In this document: positions 5,755 to 6,547 of the stretch, in pieces | Numbering within the stretch: the first letter of the stretch is position 1 | How the letters are laid out: each line of letters begins with the position of its first letter | NCBI GenBank assembly: GCA_026712605.1 | Contig: JAPORL010000109.1 | Span: 1 to 6,547 of the forward strand | Length of the DNA stretch: 6,547 bases | Reading direction: 5' to 3' | Source of the DNA: Pseudobdellovibrionaceae bacterium | GTDB taxonomy: Bacteria > Bdellovibrionota > Bdellovibrionia > Bdellovibrionales > UBA1609 | Notes under the pieces: model-generated | Seen by the model: the letters and a program-made list of their open reading frames with translations, nothing else | What the model was told of the DNA's origin: nothing | Databases searched by the model: none | Program-made: the position numbers and the translations under genes

Positions 5755-5786
5755 GTATCTTATAAGTTTTTCACACAAAGTTCAAA
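5755..5786 (+). repeat. Dispersed palindromic repeat, inverted core copy 3
   Basis: Thirty of 32 bases match the reverse complement of 2867-2898; the two differences are both C/T changes. It begins GTATCTTATAAG and ends AAAGTTCAAA. Its flanks differ from copies 1 and 2, but hairpins also lie next to it (5788-5818). It sits between the toxin-antitoxin locus and trmD, about 2.9 kb from the other copies and in opposite orientation. Confidence 0.8.
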
Positions 5787-5787
5787 G

Positions 5788-5818
5788 CCTTTAATCAAAG
5801 GACAACTCATCTTGAGTT
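5788..5818. repeat. Two small adjacent hairpins beside repeat copy 3
   Basis: CCTTT (5788-5792) pairs with AAAGG (5797-5801) around AATC. Two bases on, AACTCA (5804-5809) pairs with TGAGTT (5813-5818) around TCT. On the minus strand these precede the repeat core just as the AGTTCA/TGAACT hairpin precedes it in copy 1, so a hairpin beside the core may be part of the element. A run of As, not Ts, follows on the plus strand, so this is not a terminator in that direction. Confidence 0.5.
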
Positions 5819-5860
5819 AAAAAAGACTAGCAACTCATTAAAATTAAACTAAATAGAAAA

Positions 5861-5896
5861 AAAAGCCGTAATATTTGTTATGAGATCTTGGCTTTT
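5861..5896 (+). other. Weak hairpin with T-rich tail upstream of trmD
   Basis: AAAAGCC (5861-5867) pairs with GGCTTTT (5890-5896) across a 22-base loop and is followed by ATTTTTTATT. It resembles a weak intrinsic terminator or attenuator, but the loop is long, the stem has only three G:C pairs, and it overlaps the small ORF below. Confidence 0.22.
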
Positions 5897-5963
5897 ATTT
5901 TTTATTAAAACTTTTATTTATTCTCTTGTTTTTTTTACTGTCTTTATGGCCGGATTTTTTTAA
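5880..5963 (+). CDS. Possible 27-residue hydrophobic peptide overlapping trmD start
   Basis: An ATG at 5880 opens a 27-codon frame reading MRSWLLFFIKTFIYSLVFFT then VFMAGFF. It is almost entirely hydrophobic with one Arg and one Lys near the N-terminus, like a single membrane segment. Its TAA shares a base with the trmD ATG (TAATG), an arrangement typical of translational coupling. There is no Shine-Dalgarno, and a T-rich sequence yields hydrophobic peptides by chance. It may be a leader peptide, an unannotated small membrane protein or an accident. No family is recognised. Confidence 0.3.
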   Translation: MRSWLLFFIKTFIYSLVFFTVFMAGFF

Positions 5964-6547
5964 TGAAGTTTAATATTTTAACTTTATTTCCTGAATTTTT
6001 TGAATCTTTTTTAAAAACCGCTTTAGTGAGTAAAGCTCTTAAAAAAAATATTTTAAAAATTCAACTTGTGGATATCAAAAAGTTTGCAAAAACAGGAAGA
6101 GCTGATGATTATCCTTTTGGAGGTGGAGACGGCATGTTAATTGCCTATGATCCTCTTAGTAAAGCTTTAGAATCTCTTAAAAAAACGGGAAGGCTTGTTT
6201 ATTTATCGGCTCAAGGGCAACAGTGGAATGCAAGAAAAGCGAAAAATTTTTCTAAAAAATATAAAACTGTTACTTTGCTTTGTGGAAGGTATGGAGGAGT
6301 AGATTCTCGTTTTGTTCAAGATTTTGTGGATGAGGAGATTTCTATAGGAGACTATATTTTAAATGGAGGAGAGACTGCGAGCCTAGTTTTAATTGAGAGT
6401 TGCTCCCGATTTTTAAAAGGCTTTTTAGGAAATAAAGAATCCTATAAAAAGGAAAGTTTTGAAAATCAGCTTTTAGAAGGTCCTAGCTGGACTCAGCCTA
6501 GAAATATTAAAACTCATAAACTTCCTGAAATTATTTTAAGTGGAAAT
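5963..6547 (+). CDS. trmD: tRNA (guanine-37-N1)-methyltransferase TrmD, 3' end outside window
   Basis: SAM-dependent SPOUT enzyme that forms m1G37 next to the anticodon and so prevents +1 frameshifting in translation. The 195 visible residues run from the N-terminal ILTLFPEFF to LPEIILSGN, covering the whole trefoil-knot methyltransferase domain; the rest of the C-terminal domain is cut off. Conserved elements: YPFGGGDGM (50-58), VYLSAQG (79-85), LLCGRY (106-111 region), DEEISIGDYILNGGE (123-137) and SRFLKGFLGN with R149 matching E. coli R154. Two positions differ from E. coli: E116 is Gly111 (CGRYGG), and the catalytic base D169 is Glu164 (ESF instead of DSF). The start is the ATG at 5963, which gives a family-like N-terminus. 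Its usual partners rpsP and rimM are not immediately upstream. Confidence 0.94.
   Translation, partial: MKFNILTLFPEFFESFLKTALVSKALKKNILKIQLVDIKKFAKTGRADDYPFGGGDGMLIAYDPLSKALESLKKTGRLVYLSAQGQQWNARKAKNFSKKYKTVTLLCGRYGGVDSRFVQDFVDEEISIGDYILNGGETASLVLIESCSRFLKGFLGNKESYKKESFENQLLEGPSWTQPRNIKTHKLPEIILSGN

Overview
This AT-rich window comes from a Gram-negative (diderm) bacterium. TolB, with its signal peptide, implies an outer membrane, and the core genes are ordinary bacterial ones. The organism cannot be named from the sequence. The ftsH-glmM neighbourhood and low GC would suit an AT-rich Bdellovibrionota or other deltaproteobacteria-like lineage, but that is only a guess. Most starts lack a Shine-Dalgarno sequence. 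Three genes have a TTGAC(A/G) box about 36-39 bases before the start codon, which suggests leaderless or nearly leaderless mRNAs.

Layout. 1-561: the 3' end of ftsH (membrane AAA protease). 692-2053: glmM (phosphoglucosamine mutase, needed for UDP-GlcNAc and so for peptidoglycan and LPS). 2066-2752, minus strand: ung (uracil-DNA glycosylase), convergent with glmM and only 12 bases away. 2753-3107: an intergenic region without a credible gene, holding two tandem copies of a palindromic repeat and one large nested hairpin. 3108-3710: an AAG/MPG-type 3-methyladenine DNA glycosylase with a non-ATG start. The two base-excision-repair glycosylases are therefore divergent and share this intergenic region. 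3765-5126: tolB, standing alone without pal or tolA beside it.

5139-5711: a BrnT/BrnA-type toxin-antitoxin locus. Its promoter carries a perfect 20-bp palindrome over the -10 box, a likely autoregulatory operator. The toxin gene is frameshifted: its conserved C-terminal block lies in another frame just downstream. The antitoxin is intact and has the only strong Shine-Dalgarno in the window. 5712-5962: intergenic DNA with a third, inverted copy of the repeat core (30 of 32 bases identical), small hairpins, and a possible 27-residue hydrophobic peptide ORF whose stop overlaps the trmD start (TAATG). 5963 to the end: the start of trmD (tRNA m1G37 methyltransferase), cut by the window, with unusual residues at two positions that are key in E. 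coli TrmD.

The genes are mostly independent housekeeping units: envelope synthesis and integrity (glmM, tolB), proteolysis (ftsH), DNA repair (ung, aag) and tRNA modification (trmD). They are separated by repeats and a decaying toxin-antitoxin module. The points most worth following are the dispersed palindromic repeat family, the recurrent leaderless-type promoters, the broken toxin with a preserved operator and antitoxin, and the divergent TrmD active site. No large undescribed system is evident.
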